Shown piece after piece: positions 28,438 to 37,415 of a stretch of DNA of 64,000 nucleotides. The DNA is from Clostridiaceae bacterium M8S5 (GTDB lineage Bacteria > Bacillota > Clostridia > Tissierellales > MCWD3). Below the pieces are notes generated by a model. The model was not told where the DNA came from and made no database searches. It was given only the letters and a program-made list of their open reading frames with translations. The position numbers were made by a program, and so were the translations under genes. The DNA is taken from the NCBI GenBank assembly GCA_029227815.1, contig CP118523.1:3658001-3722000 (forward strand), in the 5' to 3' direction. Positions within the stretch are counted from its first letter, which is position 1, and each line of letters starts with the position of its first letter.

Positions 28438-28474
28438 AAATAATCACCCATTAATTTCTCTAGGGTGATTATTT
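28438..28474. terminator. Bidirectional terminator between the permease and the radical SAM operon
   Basis: AATAATCACCC and GGGTGATTATT form an 11-bp stem in the gap between convergent genes, with A- and T-rich flanks on both sides. Confidence 0.75.
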
Positions 28475-28493
28475 ATAGTTTTTTAAATCTTTT

Positions 28494-29711
28494 TTAACTA
28501 CTTGTCTTTATAAATGTATAGCTTTTTAGTGAATTTTCTATGACTATTTTGTTATATAAGCAATCAACCTCATCCATCTTTGTTACGGGGCAACCACCGC
28601 CACATAATCTCTTTGCCCAACAATCATGACATTTATTCATTGGCTTAAATTCTCTTTTGAATTTGTTCCATATTAACTTTGAATCCAAATTACCTGCACA
28701 GAATTGCTTATTTCCAACAACTCTAGTGCAGTTATACAAATCTCCTTCTGGTGAAAACATAATAGTAAATGAATTGTAAAATTGGCATTCGTTCATCAAT
28801 CTATTATTTTCTATTCTACTCTCATAATCAATTATATTTGCTAATGTAAATTTATTCTTATTATTGGTTTTATCATTCATTATTTGAATTAAATCAATCA
28901 ATTGTTTTTGAAAAACAGTTAGTGCTTGTTTATCGAGTCTTAAACTTTCATCAGTTGTATCAACTGGTAAAAAATATATACTTGGCAGTCCTAGTTTCCA
29001 TAGAAAAAGCACATCATCCTTAAAGCTATTTATATATCTTTTATTTAATGTAATTCTACCTACAACATTATTGTGAACTTTTAATATTTTTTTTATGTTA
29101 CCCGCTATTACATCAAATGTTCCTTTATTATTTTTAAATTTTCTATTACCATTGTGGGTTTCCTTGTTCCCATCAATGCTAATTTTTATATGCATATTGT
29201 TTTTAACTATTACATCAAGTATTTCATCATCTAAAATTGTTCCATTTGTAGTTAATATATAGCTAATATTATATTTTGATTTAGATAATTTATCGTTAAT
29301 GTATTCTGTTGCAAATAAGAAAACTTCCTTGTTTAATAATGGCTCTCCACCAAAAAAGTTTACTTTTATATTTCTAGTATCCTTGTTTAAATATTTTAGA
29401 AAGTAATCAATACTTTTTTTTGCTGTTTCTTTACTCATAAATTTATTTTCAAGATCATTTTCTTTTTCATAACAGTATGAACAATTCATATTACAAGAAT
29501 GTGTAGTTATTAGCCATAAATTTTGTAGCACTTTCCCGTCTTTCCACATATCCTCACTTATATCAAATGTCTTTCTCACAAGAGATTTTCCATTCTTTTG
29601 GTTATTATATTGTTTAAAGTCATATTGCTCAGCTAAATAAATTAATCCTGTTTCTGTTTCATAGACATAATTTTTTCCGTTACTTGTATACAAAAATAGT
29701 TTATTATTCAT
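28494..29711 (-). CDS. Radical SAM/SPASM peptide maturase (fourth in operon)
   Basis: 405 residues. The radical SAM cluster motif CNMNCSYC has its cysteines at 73, 77 and 80. It is followed by the FFGGEPLLN SAM-binding strand, LTTNGTILD and VSIDG-like KISIDGNKETHN segments. The C-terminal SPASM domain holds two auxiliary 4Fe-4S sites: NECQFY, YNCTRV, CHDCWAKRLCGGGCP and DCLYN. The N-terminal region before the barrel is short (about 65 residues) and lacks a clear peptide-recognition fold, unlike two of its siblings. It overlaps the preceding maturase gene by ATGA, so the two are translationally coupled. Such enzymes install thioether or C-C crosslinks on ribosomal peptides; the exact chemistry cannot be read from sequence. 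Confidence 0.9.
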   Translation of the reverse strand: MNNKLFLYTSNGKNYVYETETGLIYLAEQYDFKQYNNQKNGKSLVRKTFDISEDMWKDGKVLQNLWLITTHSCNMNCSYCYEKENDLENKFMSKETAKKSIDYFLKYLNKDTRNIKVNFFGGEPLLNKEVFLFATEYINDKLSKSKYNISYILTTNGTILDDEILDVIVKNNMHIKISIDGNKETHNGNRKFKNNKGTFDVIAGNIKKILKVHNNVVGRITLNKRYINSFKDDVLFLWKLGLPSIYFLPVDTTDESLRLDKQALTVFQKQLIDLIQIMNDKTNNKNKFTLANIIDYESRIENNRLMNECQFYNSFTIMFSPEGDLYNCTRVVGNKQFCAGNLDSKLIWNKFKREFKPMNKCHDCWAKRLCGGGCPVTKMDEVDCLYNKIVIENSLKSYTFIKTSS

Positions 29712-31123
29712 ATTTTCATCTCCATAAAAAAATTATTTAATTCTTTATTGTTGCTTACTAGCATTTTAGAATACATTCTTATACTTTCTTCTTTTATAAT
29801 CTTAATTTGGGCACAATTTATATCAGATGGTAAATCTATATCGCCTGTATACAGTTTATTCTCTATAGGACACCCATCATTACACAATGCTTGCGCCCAG
29901 CAATTTTCGCATTCATTTATTTTTTGTTTTTCGTAATTTTTCCTACAAAAATCAATGTTCTCTTCATTTACATTTGATATTTTATACTCGACTTCTCCTA
30001 TGGTCTTATAGCATTTATAAATATCTCCATTTGCTGCAAATACAAGCACTTTATTATTGTACAGTGAGCATTTCCCATTATTTTTTCTGTCTCTAATATC
30101 TACTATAGTTTCTATTATGTTGTTTACTGATTTATAATTACCTTTGATAATATTTTGACTAGTTTTATTTGCAAGGCTTTTTATTTGATCTTTATATAAT
30201 AGTAAATCTGTATAGTTAAGTATTTCATCTTTATCTATACAAAGTGCTATATTGACAAATTTTATTCCATGATTCCATAAATGCTCAACAGATGATTCCA
30301 TAAAAGAAATATCTTCTTTCTTAACTACCATGTTTACAACCATTTCAGGAAATATTTTTAATAATATTTTTGTGTTTCTTAATACATCTTTATAACTATT
30401 TTTCCCAGATACATACGGTCTATTTCTGTTGTGAATTAATTCTAATCCGTCAATACTAACAGACATATCAAAATCATTTTCTTTTAAAAAATCTATTAAT
30501 TTATAATCTAAAATTGTTCCATTGGTTGTCATTGTGTATTTAGCTCTAGCCCCTATATTTTTTAATAATTTATTTATTTCATTTACTGAATATATAAGTA
30601 CCTCTTTATTGACTAAAGGCTCTCCTCCAAAAAAAACTATGTTAAATCTTTTCTTAGTTTTATCTATTTTATCAAACCAATGGTTAATACATTTTTTAGC
30701 TGTGTTTTTAGTCATTAATTGTGCTTTTCCTCCATATGTACCACAATCAGCATAACAATAACTACATTTCAGATTGCAATCATGTGCTATATTTAGCCAT
30801 AACCCAGTTATATATTTACGTTTTTTTTCTCTATTATAAGCTTCATACACCACATTTTTTAGTGGCTCGTATTGTTTATTAAGTTCTTTGATTTGTTTTA
30901 GTGCATTTTTTATATCATTAGCCTCATATTTTACTCCTAAAAATTCCAAAAACCTTTCTTCATTATATTGTTTATCAAACAAATTAATTGACTTAAATAT
31001 ATAATAAATTATTTCTGGTACATTAAATAGCATACCTTTTCTTCCATTGTATATGAAAAAACTCCCATCTTCTTCAAATGGCAAGATTGTCTTTCTATTT
31101 TTATAAATTAAATCTTTAATCAT
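29708..31123 (-). CDS. Radical SAM/SPASM peptide maturase (third in operon)
   Basis: 471 residues, the longest of the four. The N-terminal ~95 residues look like a PqqD-type RiPP recognition element: beta strands around SFFIYNGRKGMLFNVP, then helices IIYYIFKSI and NDIKNALKQIKELNKQY. The radical SAM motif CNLKCSYC has cysteines at 116, 120 and 123, followed by FFGGEPLVN, MTTNGTILD and VSIDGLELIHNRNRPYVSGK. SPASM cysteines are in GKCSLY, YKCYKT, CENCWAQALCNDGCP and NCAQ. It starts about 20 bases after the second maturase. Its close resemblance to the first enzyme (including the NRPYVSGK loop) suggests duplication followed by specialisation. Confidence 0.9.
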   Translation of the reverse strand: MIKDLIYKNRKTILPFEEDGSFFIYNGRKGMLFNVPEIIYYIFKSINLFDKQYNEERFLEFLGVKYEANDIKNALKQIKELNKQYEPLKNVVYEAYNREKKRKYITGLWLNIAHDCNLKCSYCYADCGTYGGKAQLMTKNTAKKCINHWFDKIDKTKKRFNIVFFGGEPLVNKEVLIYSVNEINKLLKNIGARAKYTMTTNGTILDYKLIDFLKENDFDMSVSIDGLELIHNRNRPYVSGKNSYKDVLRNTKILLKIFPEMVVNMVVKKEDISFMESSVEHLWNHGIKFVNIALCIDKDEILNYTDLLLYKDQIKSLANKTSQNIIKGNYKSVNNIIETIVDIRDRKNNGKCSLYNNKVLVFAANGDIYKCYKTIGEVEYKISNVNEENIDFCRKNYEKQKINECENCWAQALCNDGCPIENKLYTGDIDLPSDINCAQIKIIKEESIRMYSKMLVSNNKELNNFFMEMKI

Positions 31124-31142
31124 TATGGATATCCTTTCTTTT

Positions 31143-32456
31143 TCATTTTAACGCTATCATTTTTTCTAAACCCTTTTGCTTTAATATGTCGTAAATATAT
31201 ATTTTGAGCTTGGCTATGTGTTCTTTCAATTCACACAATAATTCACGCTGTTCATTGTCGTTATAAATCAATTTTTCGGATAAACATAACCCCCCGCATA
31301 CATACCTTGCCCAACATTTCTTGCACTTTAAGTCATCATCTAAGAATAGCTTTAATTTCTTATGCTTTCTCAAATCATAGTCTCCATTGATATTACCCAA
31401 TTTGTACTCATCCCACATCAACATATCACACGGATATATGTTTCCAAACGAATCAAATGCAAAGAGATTATACATTGATCCACATTTCCTTCTTATAGGT
31501 TTTCTTTCATATAGTCTATCTAAATTAGTCAATAAAGGATGACAGCTAATTTTTTTTCCTCTTATCATGAAATCTAATAGCATGTCTGCTAGTTTAGAAT
31601 ATTCATTTTTTATTTCTTCAATATCTTCTTTACAAAACTTAAAATTCTTATCTTGTGATTTCACCAAATCAAAATGAAGATGGAAAGCTCCCATATCGTA
31701 AAATTTTTCAGCTGTTTCTAGAATATTTTTGTTATATGGGGTAACGGTTATATGAAATATATCAAAGTTTACTTCTTCCTTATATTTATTGAAATTATTC
31801 ATTACATTATCATACTGGCTGATGGTTTTATTTGAGCACGATCTTAAATAATCGTTTGTCTTCTTATCCATACTATCTAAACTAACCATAAAACTAACTT
31901 TATTTTTATTAAAAAAATCTATTATTTCATCATTAAACATTGTCCCATTAGTTGTTGTAGTGATTTCTACTTCTGTGTTATTCCTTTGAGAGTATTTTTG
32001 TATATTCTTAACTATCTCTTTTAATATACTTGGATTAATAAGTGGTTCTCCTCCAACAATTTGTATTGATTTAGCTGTAGTATTTGGATCTTCTTTAAAA
32101 ATATAATCTATGACATCTTTTGCAGTTTCACTTGACATTTTACCTACTTTACCATGATCTCCTCCATCAGCAAAACAGTATTTACAATTCATATTGCAAC
32201 CATGAGCTATATTTATCTGTAAACCAACATGTTTTTTTTCACTCTCTAGTAAAGCTTCTTTGTTTGTTTTTTCTAAAATCTTTCCCATCTCTATTTCATT
32301 ATGAATTATTTTATCAGCTTGACTAGTTGCACTCATTTGATTATCTTTGTAACTATTTTTAAACAACTCGTCTATTTCTTTATCGTATTCAAATATAAGT
32401 AAACTGTTAGGTAAAAAAATATATTTTTTCCCGTTTATTTCTAGTACTTTGTGCAT
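31143..32456 (-). CDS. Radical SAM/SPASM peptide maturase (second in operon)
   Basis: 437 residues, the gene directly after the six-Cys peptide. CNMNCKYC has cysteines at 87, 91 and 94, with ADGGDHG just after, then VGGEPLINP, TTTNGTMFN and VSLDSMDKKTNDY in place of the VSIDG of the others. SPASM cysteines are RKCGSMY, YPCDML, CKKCWARYVCGGLCL and LLCEL. The N-terminal ~80 residues begin with a strand pair (KVLEINGKKYIFLPNSLLIFEY) and may be a divergent recognition element. AGAGGAAG precedes the ATG. An attenuator-like hairpin lies between it and the peptide gene, so it would be made at a lower level than the peptide. Confidence 0.9.
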   Translation of the reverse strand: MHKVLEINGKKYIFLPNSLLIFEYDKEIDELFKNSYKDNQMSATSQADKIIHNEIEMGKILEKTNKEALLESEKKHVGLQINIAHGCNMNCKYCFADGGDHGKVGKMSSETAKDVIDYIFKEDPNTTAKSIQIVGGEPLINPSILKEIVKNIQKYSQRNNTEVEITTTTNGTMFNDEIIDFFNKNKVSFMVSLDSMDKKTNDYLRSCSNKTISQYDNVMNNFNKYKEEVNFDIFHITVTPYNKNILETAEKFYDMGAFHLHFDLVKSQDKNFKFCKEDIEEIKNEYSKLADMLLDFMIRGKKISCHPLLTNLDRLYERKPIRRKCGSMYNLFAFDSFGNIYPCDMLMWDEYKLGNINGDYDLRKHKKLKLFLDDDLKCKKCWARYVCGGLCLSEKLIYNDNEQRELLCELKEHIAKLKIYIYDILKQKGLEKMIALK

Positions 32457-32503
32457 ACTATTCTTCCTCTCTTTAAAAGTTTAACTTACATGTACTTAAA
32501 ATA

Positions 32504-32530
32504 GGTAAAAGGTGTGTATAAAACACACCT
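32504..32530 (-). terminator. Attenuator-like hairpin between the six-Cys peptide gene and the next maturase
   Basis: AGGTGTGT and ACACACCT form a perfect 8-bp stem with a 5-base loop, followed on the minus strand by TTTTACC. It lies 18 bases after the peptide stop codon and could let most transcripts stop after the precursor. Confidence 0.7.
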
Positions 32531-32547
32531 CTAAGCCTTATTCTCTA

Positions 32548-32673
32548 CTATCTGCACCAAGGCTTACAAATTCCTTCACATTTACCACAATAATCGTCAC
32601 TACCACAATCTAATGGGCATAAACCACCTATAGGGCTAATGAAATTGTCATTTAATGGTTTTATAGCTTTCAT
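32548..32673 (-). CDS. Six-cysteine RiPP precursor peptide
   Basis: A 41-residue peptide missed by length cut-offs. A leader of about 18 residues (MKAIKPLNDNFISPIGG) precedes a Cys-rich core whose cysteines are at 19, 23, 29, 32, 36 and 40 (spacing 3, 5, 2, 3, 3), ending CKPWCR. The core also has Asp, Ser, Tyr and Lys residues between the cysteines. GGGGGAG lies 6-7 bases before the ATG. It sits between the first and second of four radical SAM/SPASM genes, the usual place for a substrate. The six cysteines suggest thioether (sactipeptide or ranthipeptide) chemistry, as in SCIFF and in the clostridial Cys-rich peptides handled by CcpM-type maturases. Membership of either family is not claimed; the leader does not resemble SCIFF. 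Confidence 0.85.
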   Translation of the reverse strand: MKAIKPLNDNFISPIGGLCPLDCGSDDYCGKCEGICKPWCR

Positions 32674-32761
32674 TCTTTCTCCCCCTTTCTATAAAGTTTA
32701 TTGTTTTTATGTATGTTAAATTATGTCAAAATTTATATCCTTATTTACGACATGCCCGTAG

Positions 32762-34108
32762 TTATTTAGCGTTTAATCTAACATAAAGTTTTAAACTCTC
32801 TTTCATCAATATTTTTCTAAAATTACACCATATATCATAGACTTTTTTTACATCACCACTACAACTATAGTTTATTTGTGCACATTTATTACATATACTG
32901 TCTGCCCAACATGTGCTACAACTTAAATCAACATCAGTAGTATATCTATCCCAGTCTATCCCCTTTTCAATGTTTCCTGCTGTAAATTTGTCATTTCCAA
33001 GTAGTCTATGACATCTAAAAACTTCTCCATTTGTGTTTACCATCAAGGCTCTCAACGAGTTATATCCACAAGTTTGCGCTACTACCTTACCATGTATTGC
33101 TTGTACATATCTCATTAACACTTGTAAGACTTTATTGTTATCATTAATTATGCTATCATATGTGATATTAGCTAATTTACTTACCTGTTGCTTTATGTCT
33201 TTTATATCCTCATGTGTTATTTTATACGTTTCATTTTCTGAAATTACTAAATCAAAATTCACTTTATCTATACCAATATTCCATATACTATTTACAGACT
33301 CATACAAATTTTTGACTTTATCATGTGTCAGCGTCAATCTTGCACTTACATTAATTCCTTTTTCTATTAATTTGTATATATTTTCTTTTATTGTAATATA
33401 ACTACCTTTACCCGAAACATATGGCCTGTTATCATTGTGAAAAGTCTCATCCCCATCTATACTAACTGTGACTCTAAAATCATTCTCGCTAAATAATGTC
33501 AGTATATCTTCATCTAGTATAGTACCGTTTGTTGTTATGGAATAAGTCGTTTTTTTATTAAACTTTTTAAGACATTCATTTATATAATTAACTGAAAATA
33601 CTAATACTTTTTTATTTAATAATGGCTCTCCTCCAAAAAAAATAACAGATAGTTTCTCGTTTAGATTTGCGTACCTTAACCAATAGTCAATTGTCTTTTT
33701 TGCCATATCAATATCCATGACTTGTCTCATAAATCCATAACTTCCACCATCGCCATAGCAATATTTACATCTCAGATTACAGTCATTAGAAATATTCATA
33801 AATAATCCTCTTAAAAGCTTACCATCTAACCATTCCTGATGTGTTACATTATATATTTTATCTAGGTACTTTTTTTTGTGTTCTATGCTAGAATCCAAAG
33901 ATTCTTTAATAATTCTTACTTGAGCTTGCGCTTCTTCCTTATTGTAATTTTTTGCTAATTCTTTAATCATATCTTGTTCATTCATATCGTTTTCTAGAAG
34001 ACAAATTATATCATCAATTAAATTAGTACTTTGAAGCAATATATTATAGTTCCCTATGAATATCCACTCTCTATCTAATTCATTAAATTTTAGCAAATTT
34101 AATTTCAT
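32762..34108 (-). CDS. Radical SAM/SPASM peptide maturase (first in operon)
   Basis: 448 residues and first gene of the operon. Residues 1-80 look like a PqqD-type recognition element (WIFIGNYNILLQSTNLIDDI, then two helices ending QAQVRIIKESL). The radical SAM motif CNLRCKYC has cysteines at 110, 114 and 117, followed by GDGGSYG, FFGGEPLLNKK, ITTNGTILDED and VSIDGDETFHNDNRPY. SPASM cysteines are in QTCGYN, FRCHRL, CSTCWADSICNKCAQ, NYSCSG and WCNF, one more than usual in this region. AAAAGGAGAGG precedes the ATG. It is the best match for the general clostridial Cys-rich peptide maturase type and, lying just before the peptide, the likeliest primary modifying enzyme. Confidence 0.92.
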   Translation of the reverse strand: MKLNLLKFNELDREWIFIGNYNILLQSTNLIDDIICLLENDMNEQDMIKELAKNYNKEEAQAQVRIIKESLDSSIEHKKKYLDKIYNVTHQEWLDGKLLRGLFMNISNDCNLRCKYCYGDGGSYGFMRQVMDIDMAKKTIDYWLRYANLNEKLSVIFFGGEPLLNKKVLVFSVNYINECLKKFNKKTTYSITTNGTILDEDILTLFSENDFRVTVSIDGDETFHNDNRPYVSGKGSYITIKENIYKLIEKGINVSARLTLTHDKVKNLYESVNSIWNIGIDKVNFDLVISENETYKITHEDIKDIKQQVSKLANITYDSIINDNNKVLQVLMRYVQAIHGKVVAQTCGYNSLRALMVNTNGEVFRCHRLLGNDKFTAGNIEKGIDWDRYTTDVDLSCSTCWADSICNKCAQINYSCSGDVKKVYDIWCNFRKILMKESLKLYVRLNAK

Positions 34109-34671
34109 ATTTCCTCTCCTTTTGTTTACAGCTCACAATATTTTTTCCTTATTTTTTATTTAATATATATTATTGTATTTTTTTCTATCTATTGCAATTT
34201 TAACATTGTTCTTTTACCCCTTTATGTCACTGGATTAAAAATAATAAAACTATTTTCAAAAACACATCCATATTAATACATTAATGTTGCTCTTATTTAT
34301 ATTTATTACATAATTAAATTTTGGGTATGGACTCTGATAGGTATAAAAAGAATATTAATTTCAAGAGAGTAAAATTAAGAACTGGTTTGAAAATATAATG
34401 AGTAGTTATTTTTATGTTATTACTTATAGAGGTGTAAATTATTACTCGCTGAATACTGAAATTGTAATGAATTCTTAGCTCAAGATAAGCATAAATTTGA
34501 GGGGAGAATTAAATTCCCCCCTCAACTTAAGCTTAATAATTATATTTTATATCAATTTCTTTACAGTCTTATTTAAGACTAAATATTACATACATTTATT
34601 TGATAAGATTAGTTTAAATAGACCATAGTCATATATTTTTTGAATATACAATTGCTCGTTTTTTATTTTAT
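34109..34671. other. Gene-free stretch upstream of the radical SAM operon
   Basis: Nearly 560 bases with no convincing gene in either direction. It should contain the promoter of the radical SAM operon, but only weak candidates were seen. A 14-bp stem with one mismatch, arms TTGAGGGGAGAATT and AATTCCCCCCTCAA (34497-34525), is probably the terminator of the DUF1846 gene read from the right, about 150 bases after its stop, although no strong T-run follows. A 26-codon plus-strand frame near 34397 has no ribosome site and was not called. Confidence 0.5.
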
Positions 34672-36177
34672 CTAATTATAAAATAAACTACTAGATGGAT
34701 ATTCAGGATCAGATGTTACATCAATTCCAAGTTTTCTAAAAGTTTGTTCATCACTAGTACTCAATATTGTTGTGGAGTGTGCTTGACATCCTCTTAACTC
34801 TGCTAGTTTTTCCATCGCTGCTGCAGCCATAGTATTTGTTGCTGCACATATACTTAATGCTAATAGTATTTCTTCACATGTCAATGCTACCTTTTTACTA
34901 ACAAAAGTTTTTGATTTAAGGTTAATAATAGGTTCTAATATCACTGGTGATATTAAATGAATCTCATCTGTTATTTTGGCTAAATGTTTGATGGAGTTCA
35001 ATATTACTGCTGCTGAAGCATCCATTATTTCAGAACCCTTACCTGTAACTATAGTGCCGTCTTCTAATTCTAATGCTACTGCTGGGGCTTGCTCTGTTCT
35101 ATTTTCCTCTTGCTTTAGCCTAGCACTTCTTTCTCTAGCTGGTACTACTACTTTACGATCTTCTACTTTAAGATTTAGCTCTTCCATAATAAGTGCTACT
35201 CTTTGAAATGTGTCAAGATCAACATACCCTTTTTTATATTCACATCCAGTTTTGAAGTATCTTCTGATTATCTCTTGCTTTGAAGCTTCTTTGACTACTT
35301 CATCATCTGTAATACCAAAACCTACTCTGTTTACTCCCATATCAGTTGGGGATTTATACACCGATTCTTCCCCTGTAATCTTTTCTATTATTCTCCTTAA
35401 TACAGGAAATGTTTCAATATCTCTGTTATAGTTTACCGCTATCTCGTTATATGCATCAAAATGGAATGAATCTATCATATTTACATCTTTTAAATCCGCC
35501 GTCGCTGCTTCATAAGCTATGTTTAGTGGATGTTTTAATGGTACATTCCAAACTGGGAAGGTTTCAAATTTAGAGTATCCAGCAACTTTACCTAATTTAT
35601 GTTCATGATATAACTGACTTAAGCATGTAGCTAGCTTACCACTTCCAGGTCCAGGTGCTGTAACTACTACGATTGGTTTTGTTGTCTCTATATATGGATT
35701 TTGTCCATAGCCTTCATCACTTACTATTATATCTACATCTGTTGGATATCCCTTCGTTGAACTATGAGTATATACTTTAATTCCTCTTCTCTCAAGCTTG
35801 TTTATAAAAACTTTAGCAGAAGGTTGGTTATCATATCTTGTAATAACAACACTGTTTACATCAAGCTCATAGAATCTAAATTCATCGATTAATCTTAACA
35901 CATCTAAATCATATGTTATACCAAAATCTCCCCGTATCTTATTTCTCTCTATATCACCAGCATAAACACATATAATAACTTCGACTTTCTCTTTAAGCTT
36001 GTGTAGTAATTTTATCTTTGCATTTGGGTCAAATCCCGGCAAAACTCTTTTTGCATGTAAGTCACAAAGTAGCTTGCCTCCAAACTCTAGGTATAACTTA
36101 TCGTAATCATTTACTCTCTCCAGTATGAACTTTGATTGTTCTTCTAAGTATTTCTTGTGATCAAAACCTATTCTCAT
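34672..36177 (-). CDS. DUF1846 family protein
   Basis: A 501-residue protein of the DUF1846 family, common in low-GC Gram-positives and of unsettled function, reported to have a nucleotide-binding-like fold. It begins [18 protein letters not shown], has [24 protein letters not shown] near residue 30 and the long conserved core including [21 protein letters not shown] (near residue 172) and [21 protein letters not shown]. This P-loop-like APGPGSGK may bind phosphate or nucleotide. It is a single gene between the MerR regulator and the radical SAM operon, with AGAGGGT before the ATG. Function is not inferred. Confidence 0.88.
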   Translation of the reverse strand: MRIGFDHKKYLEEQSKFILERVNDYDKLYLEFGGKLLCDLHAKRVLPGFDPNAKIKLLHKLKEKVEVIICVYAGDIERNKIRGDFGITYDLDVLRLIDEFRFYELDVNSVVITRYDNQPSAKVFINKLERRGIKVYTHSSTKGYPTDVDIIVSDEGYGQNPYIETTKPIVVVTAPGPGSGKLATCLSQLYHEHKLGKVAGYSKFETFPVWNVPLKHPLNIAYEAATADLKDVNMIDSFHFDAYNEIAVNYNRDIETFPVLRRIIEKITGEESVYKSPTDMGVNRVGFGITDDEVVKEASKQEIIRRYFKTGCEYKKGYVDLDTFQRVALIMEELNLKVEDRKVVVPARERSARLKQEENRTEQAPAVALELEDGTIVTGKGSEIMDASAAVILNSIKHLAKITDEIHLISPVILEPIINLKSKTFVSKKVALTCEEILLALSICAATNTMAAAAMEKLAELRGCQAHSTTILSTSDEQTFRKLGIDVTSDPEYPSSSLFYN

Positions 36178-36396
36178 ATCTACCCTCTCAATCTTTTTTT
36201 ATTCTCTGACTATTTTAACATAAAATTTGATAGATTATAATAGTAATTTATTAAAAATTAAAAATTTATTTTTATTAGCAAATGCTCTATAAAGACTTAG
36301 AAAATTTAGACTATTAAATATTATACTTATTTTAAATTTGTCAATAGTATTTTATCCGATATTTTATATTTCTATTTTTATTTATATAAAATCATA

Positions 36397-36427
36397 TTGA
36401 CTTTATCACACTGACAAAGTTTATAAT
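36397..36427 (+). promoter_or_regulatory. MerR-type promoter with operator dyad
   Basis: TTGACT (36397-36402) and TATAAT (36422-36427) are 19 bases apart, the overlong spacer of MerR-controlled promoters. The spacer contains ACTTTATCA-CAC-TGACAAAGT (36400-36420), an inverted repeat with one mismatch. The MerR gene begins 43 bases downstream, so this is its own autoregulated promoter. Confidence 0.8.
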
Positions 36428-36469
36428 AAAATTAAGTCAATAATATGCATATTATTAGGAGGTATAATT

Positions 36470-37279
36470 TTGTATAAAATTAATGAATTTTCGAAGTTTG
36501 CTAAAATATCAGCTAGAATGCTTAGATATTATGATAAAGTAGGACTTTTTAAACCTGCTAAAATTGATCAATTTACAGGTTATCGTTATTATTCTGCTTA
36601 TCAAATACCTAAACTGGTCAAAATTATCACTCTCAGAGACTCTGGTTTTAATGTAGATGAGATTACTTACTTGATTGAATGTAAAGATAATCATGACTTT
36701 TTAAACCAACTAAAGCTTAAGCAAAAAGAACTCTTAAAAGGTATTGAGGAAGAAAAGAAAAAAGTTAATAATATCGATAATATTATATCTATAATGGGAA
36801 AGGATGATTTTTTTATGAAATATGAAGTAAAGTTAAAGGAAATACCTACTATTAAAGTTGTATCAACTAGAGCAATTGTTAAAAATTATAGTAATGAAAT
36901 AGCTCTTTGGGAAAAATTGGGTAGTTATTGTATTAATAATGAACTGCAACCCTTAGCTCCACCCTTTGCTATCTATCATGATGGTGAGCATAAAACAGAA
37001 GATGTAGATATTGAAGTAGCTATGCCTATCTCGGTGCTAAAGGATAATGAAGATAGCATTATTTTTAGAGAAGTGTCTTCTATTCCTTTAGTAGCATCTG
37101 TTAAGCATAAAGGTAGTTATGAAAATATTGATGCTGCTTTCTTTTATCTTGCTAAGTGGATTGAAGATAATCGCTATGAGATTAATGGTAATGTTCGTCA
37201 TGTCTCTGTTAAAGGAGGATGGAATGAATCTGACCCTGCAAATTTTGTAACAGAGATACAAATGCCTATAAAAAAATAA
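36470..37279 (+). CDS. MerR-family regulator with GyrI-like effector domain
   Basis: A 269-residue transcription regulator of the BmrR type. Residues 1-70 are a MerR helix-turn-helix (YKINEFSKFAKISARMLRYYDK, GLFKPAKID, TGYRYYSAYQIP). A dimerisation helix at about 75-110 follows, then a GyrI-like effector domain (about 116-269, with the KEIPTIKVVSTRAIV strand, FAIYHDGEH, VDIEVAMPI and VASVKHKGSYENI motifs) that binds hydrophobic cations in relatives. The start is TTG at 36470 with AGGAGG (36457-36462) seven bases ahead. No drug pump is adjacent, so its regulon beyond itself is not visible. Confidence 0.92.
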   Translation: MYKINEFSKFAKISARMLRYYDKVGLFKPAKIDQFTGYRYYSAYQIPKLVKIITLRDSGFNVDEITYLIECKDNHDFLNQLKLKQKELLKGIEEEKKKVNNIDNIISIMGKDDFFMKYEVKLKEIPTIKVVSTRAIVKNYSNEIALWEKLGSYCINNELQPLAPPFAIYHDGEHKTEDVDIEVAMPISVLKDNEDSIIFREVSSIPLVASVKHKGSYENIDAAFFYLAKWIEDNRYEINGNVRHVSVKGGWNESDPANFVTEIQMPIKK

Positions 37280-37293
37280 CTTGATAAAGAGCA

Positions 37294-37325
37294 GGAGCTT
37301 TACATTTAGCTAAATGTAAAGCTCC
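37294..37325. terminator. Strong hairpin between the convergent MerR and secreted-protein genes
   Basis: GGAGCTTTACATTTA and TAAATGTAAAGCTCC form a perfect 15-bp stem with two bases between them. T-runs are short, so it may act as a weak bidirectional terminator. Confidence 0.6.
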
Positions 37326-37415
37326 TTATATTAAAATACTATAGCTAAATCAAATGTTATAATATTGAAAGCTAGTACGTAATTTAATAAGCATAATTTC
37401 TTTATAATACGCTTA

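Noticed and set aside
32548..32673. Calling the six-Cys peptide SCIFF because it has six cysteines in about 45 residues
   Set aside because: The leader, cysteine spacing and four-maturase context differ from SCIFF, which has a different, helical leader and one partner enzyme.
34397..34477. 26-codon plus-strand frame upstream of the radical SAM operon as a further precursor
   Set aside because: No ribosome site, no cysteine and ordinary AT-rich composition.
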